From positions 62,001-126,000 of the forward strand of contig CAJJDP010000095.1 of NCBI GenBank assembly GCA_905182995.1: 64,000 nucleotides of DNA, written 5' to 3'. The notes below the pieces were generated by a model. That model had not been told where the DNA came from and did not search any database. It worked only from the letters and a program-made list of their open reading frames with translations. The DNA is from Paramecium octaurelia (Eukaryota > Ciliophora > Oligohymenophorea > Peniculida > Parameciidae). Made by a program: the position numbers and the translations under genes. Positions 61,063 through 64,000 of this stretch are shown here, piece by piece. Every line of letters starts with the position of its first letter. The first letter of the stretch is position 1.

Positions 61063-64000
61063 ATGTTAACTCATTTACCAAAATGTGCATCATTGATACA
61101 AGATGAAAGATCTCTGGAGTACGACCGATTAACAAAGAGACTAGAGAAGTCAATCATTGAGAACTCCCTCTACAGATTAGCTACCGATATTAAATTTTTG
61201 TAAGGCTTTTATTCTGTTCACTCTTTCAATCAGGAGGAGAAGGAGAAGCTTTTCGCTCTATTGATCGAATACAGTCTTCAAAAGTATGTGTATAGTACGA
61301 AACATTTATTCTAAACCCCTTGCACTCCAAAAAAAATTAAACTATTTCTGTCAGCATTCACCAAGAAGATATGCAATAACATTTAGATTAAATATGAAGA
61401 TCTCAAACAAATTTACGACGAAGTCAATCAGAATGGCTTAGATACAACCTTCGACAACACCGATTAATAAATTAGGAGAGGAATTTAGTGCTTGCAAGAG
61501 TAAGATTTTAGTTTACAAATAGATTTTTCGCGTTATTTCGACACTTAATTCCACCAAGTTACTTCCCCTAATTGATAGAAAATTATTTGCAAGGCGAAAA
61601 TCTCAATCAGAGGTTGTTTAGAGTAGTAAAGTCTGAGCCCATCTCAACCTACACAAAGAGTTTTGAGATGCTGATAGAATTTAAGAAGTCTTCGCATGTG
61701 ATTAGACAATTGGATCCATTTTTGATAGCCTAGTTGATCTCGTAAAATTATAACACCCTACCTTTATAGATATCGTCCCGATTTGCCAATCGACAATTAT
61801 TTGGACTTCATTTTGGAGGATATTTACAATAGCTTTATAGTGCTTTTGTTAAATATCTAAAATTTGTCTAATTAGGCTCCCATCTAAATTCATCATGGCG
61901 GCATGAGACCCTCAGACTTCATTTAACCATTGGTCTATTTGATTGGGTCATCATAGATCAGGTCTAAGGTGTGGGATACAATAGAGAGGATGTTTTTGGT
62001 GATTTCAGATTTGATTCATCCGAACAATGCAACATCCAATGATTTTGTTTTCTCCTTTTTCTATATGTTCGTTAAGACTTTTGTTGAAAGAGTGGAGGCT
62101 TAGAATCAATAGTAGGAGAAGAATCAGGAGCAGGAGAATGTGTTAGAAAGTATCGATGTTTATTTAAATTAGACAACATATTTACAAAGGACGAACAATT
62201 GTTTTTGTAGGATGAGGAGATGAACGATATGGATGAGGAGGAGGAGGAAGAGGACGATGATAATGACAAGGAGAAGGTGTTTGATAAGAAGGAATTCATG
62301 ATTGATTAGGAAGGCATAGATAAATTTATATCTATTGTCAAACCACATTTAAAATATTTAATTTATCAGAAGAACAGATTCAAAATTTAAGTGGCAGGAA
62401 TATACAAAGTAAATTTGGATAATTCATCGATAGTCTTTATGTAAATTGAGACCTAAGGAGATTTTACCTTATGTAATGGAGTAGATTTAATTGGCATTGG
62501 AGAGGGATGATATGAAACCATTACTCATAATACACATTATTGAGAAGATTTTTAGGCCAGCAATTCAATTTGATTAATATCCCCAAATAATCAACTACAT
62601 CCCATTTATATTAAGACAAACGACCAATTTCATTTTGGATAGTGGAGAGCAGATATGGAGATTTTATGACATTCTGTTTCAGCATATTCCTATTTACGAA
62701 ATCAAGGATCTGGAAGCTCAATATCCAAATCTAAATCTGCAAGATGGTATTCATCAATTCAATTATTAGAAATGAAGATCGATGACATCAACTTCTATTC
62801 GATCACCTAAGAAATCAGCGATTTGGCATTGGAAGCCTTCAGAAAATATGTTTCGACATTTGAATATAGTGATGTCAAATATCACAGCAGTCAAAGATGC
62901 TCAGAGATTATATTTTCAACTAGAAATAAATTCTATAATTTTGTATTCTAGAGTTCCAAATCAAATTACAAAGAAATAGTCAATATTGTTTGCAATTATT
63001 TGGACGATAAAATACTCAACAACCTTTCAGATAACTTTGTTTTGCTTCTTTAAGCCATTATTTTGAGGGATCCTACTGTTCTAAAAGATGTTTTGACTGT
63101 AATTTAGAATCAACTCTTGAGACAAACAAAAGATCATTATGAGTTTAATATTTCGAACATCACAACAATTAGAAATTATTTAATTATAATCTATGAAACT
63201 ATTTAGTTTTCAGGAAGTGTGAATAAATAGTATTATCAAATTCTGAAATGTATAATCGATCTAAGTTTGAAGCATGAAGAGACTAAAATACAATAAGCAG
63301 GTTAAAATATATTGGCTTGTCTACTCATGAGTTAAGCAGCAATTCACATTAGAGACTTTTAATTTACCAATGATCCTACTATCTAATTGGATTGGTTGAA
63401 ATTGAAGTAAAAGGGCAAGCAGGAGAAATATATACCAAAATGGTAAGAAATCGATGATCAAGAATTTATCAAATAAATTATGGACGATTATTATCATCCA
63501 GCTCTTTAATAAATTCGAGAGATCATTACATAAAAGGGAGACAACAAGTCTTTCCTAGAATATTTAAAGAATGATTTTCTATCACAATATGAATAGCAAT
63601 ATCAGTTGGATACAAAATAAAATTGCCAACAGATTGAACTTAAAATCAGGAAGAATCTGTCTCTGAATATAGACGTCATCTATGCATTTCTGAGACCACT
63701 CTATTTTAGAATGAAACAATACAACGAAGATTCAAGTGAGACATTCAAGAAATTCCAAGACCAATATTGTTTTGGTGTTTTAAATACCATGTACAATGAA
63801 GTAAACATATTACTATTATTAAGATAATTCAATTTTGCATTGATTTTGTGCCTGTCTATATTAATAATGGATTAGCTTTGGATGGAAAACTGGCTACCAG
63901 TTTTATCAATATCATCAAGTTGTTAATACATGAGACATCTGATAAAATTCAAAGATTGGGCAAGTGGTTGTAAGTGAAAACTAGATCATCAGATACGAAC
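61063..64000 (+). CDS. PA200/PSME4-like proteasome activator, 5' part
   Basis: Starts MLTHLPKCASLIQDERSLEY at 61063 and continues to the window edge; several small introns (for example one starting near 61559) are needed. N-terminal blocks YDRLTKRLEKSIIENSLYRL and RHETLRLHLTIGLFDWVII, IRSKVWDTIERMFLVISDLI, HPNNATSNDFVFSFFYMFVK, FVERVEAQ are arranged like the N-terminal HEAT-like half of PSME4/Blm10, where a HPSNNGRW...KL element precedes similar helices. An acidic insert (MDEEEEEEDDDNDKEK) follows. Later parts (DPTVLKDVLTVIQNQLLRQ, CIIDLSLKHEETKIQQAGQN) are helical repeats. PA200 caps the 20S proteasome and promotes degradation of acetylated or unfolded proteins. No database comparison was possible, so another HEAT-repeat giant remains possible. 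Confidence 0.5.

Noticed and set aside
62072-62299. Ser-rich minus-strand frame
   Set aside because: It is the reverse reading of the acidic Glu/Asp codon run in the PA200-like gene.

Overview
The window is gene-dense, AT-rich nuclear DNA of a ciliate, almost certainly the macronuclear genome of a Paramecium species. In nearly every gene TAA and TAG fall inside conserved protein motifs, where they must encode glutamine, and TGA is the only working stop. Genes are cut by tiny introns of about 20-34 nt with GT(A)...(T)AG ends; I placed several dozen, and they restore reading frames that look broken under the standard code. UTRs and spacers are very short. I see no CRISPR, operon, phage, LTR or transposon signature.

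Layout. 0.1-7.0 kb: coiled-coil protein, CK1-family kinase, a small MGCVC protein (minus), PHO80-type cyclin, four-span membrane protein, SHIPPO/ODF3-type PGP-repeat protein. 7.0-14.4 kb: long coiled-coil protein, small membrane-associated protein, APC3/CDC27, and a region whose reading frames I could not reconcile. 14.6-24.5 kb: an unrecognised protein, tRNA-Pro(AGG), SPB1/FTSJ3 rRNA methyltransferase, MST/Hippo-like kinase, ribosomal protein uL30 (RPL7), La-motif protein. 24.9-37.4 kb: VPS35L (retriever), PAP2-type phosphatase, secreted repeat protein, Rieske sterol-desaturase-like oxygenase, two membrane proteins, MORN-repeat protein. 37.5-50.2 kb: one axonemal dynein heavy chain. 50.3-64.0 kb: glycogen debranching enzyme, membrane protein, B-box protein, ribosomal protein eS12, Enhancer-of-polycomb-like protein, 2OG-Fe(II) oxygenase, and the 5' part of a PA200/PSME4-like proteasome activator cut by the window edge.

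The neighbours do not form one pathway, as is usual in Paramecium; several fit ciliate life (axonemal dynein, MORN, SHIPPO, coiled coils). No wholly new multi-gene system is evident. The points most worth following are an AMPK-type glycogen-binding module inside the debranching enzyme, the unresolved locus at 13.0-14.4 kb, a G-rich structured segment at 60.65-60.79 kb, and frame-preserving (3n) introns in otherwise conserved genes. Exon boundaries were worked out by hand and should be checked with RNA-seq.
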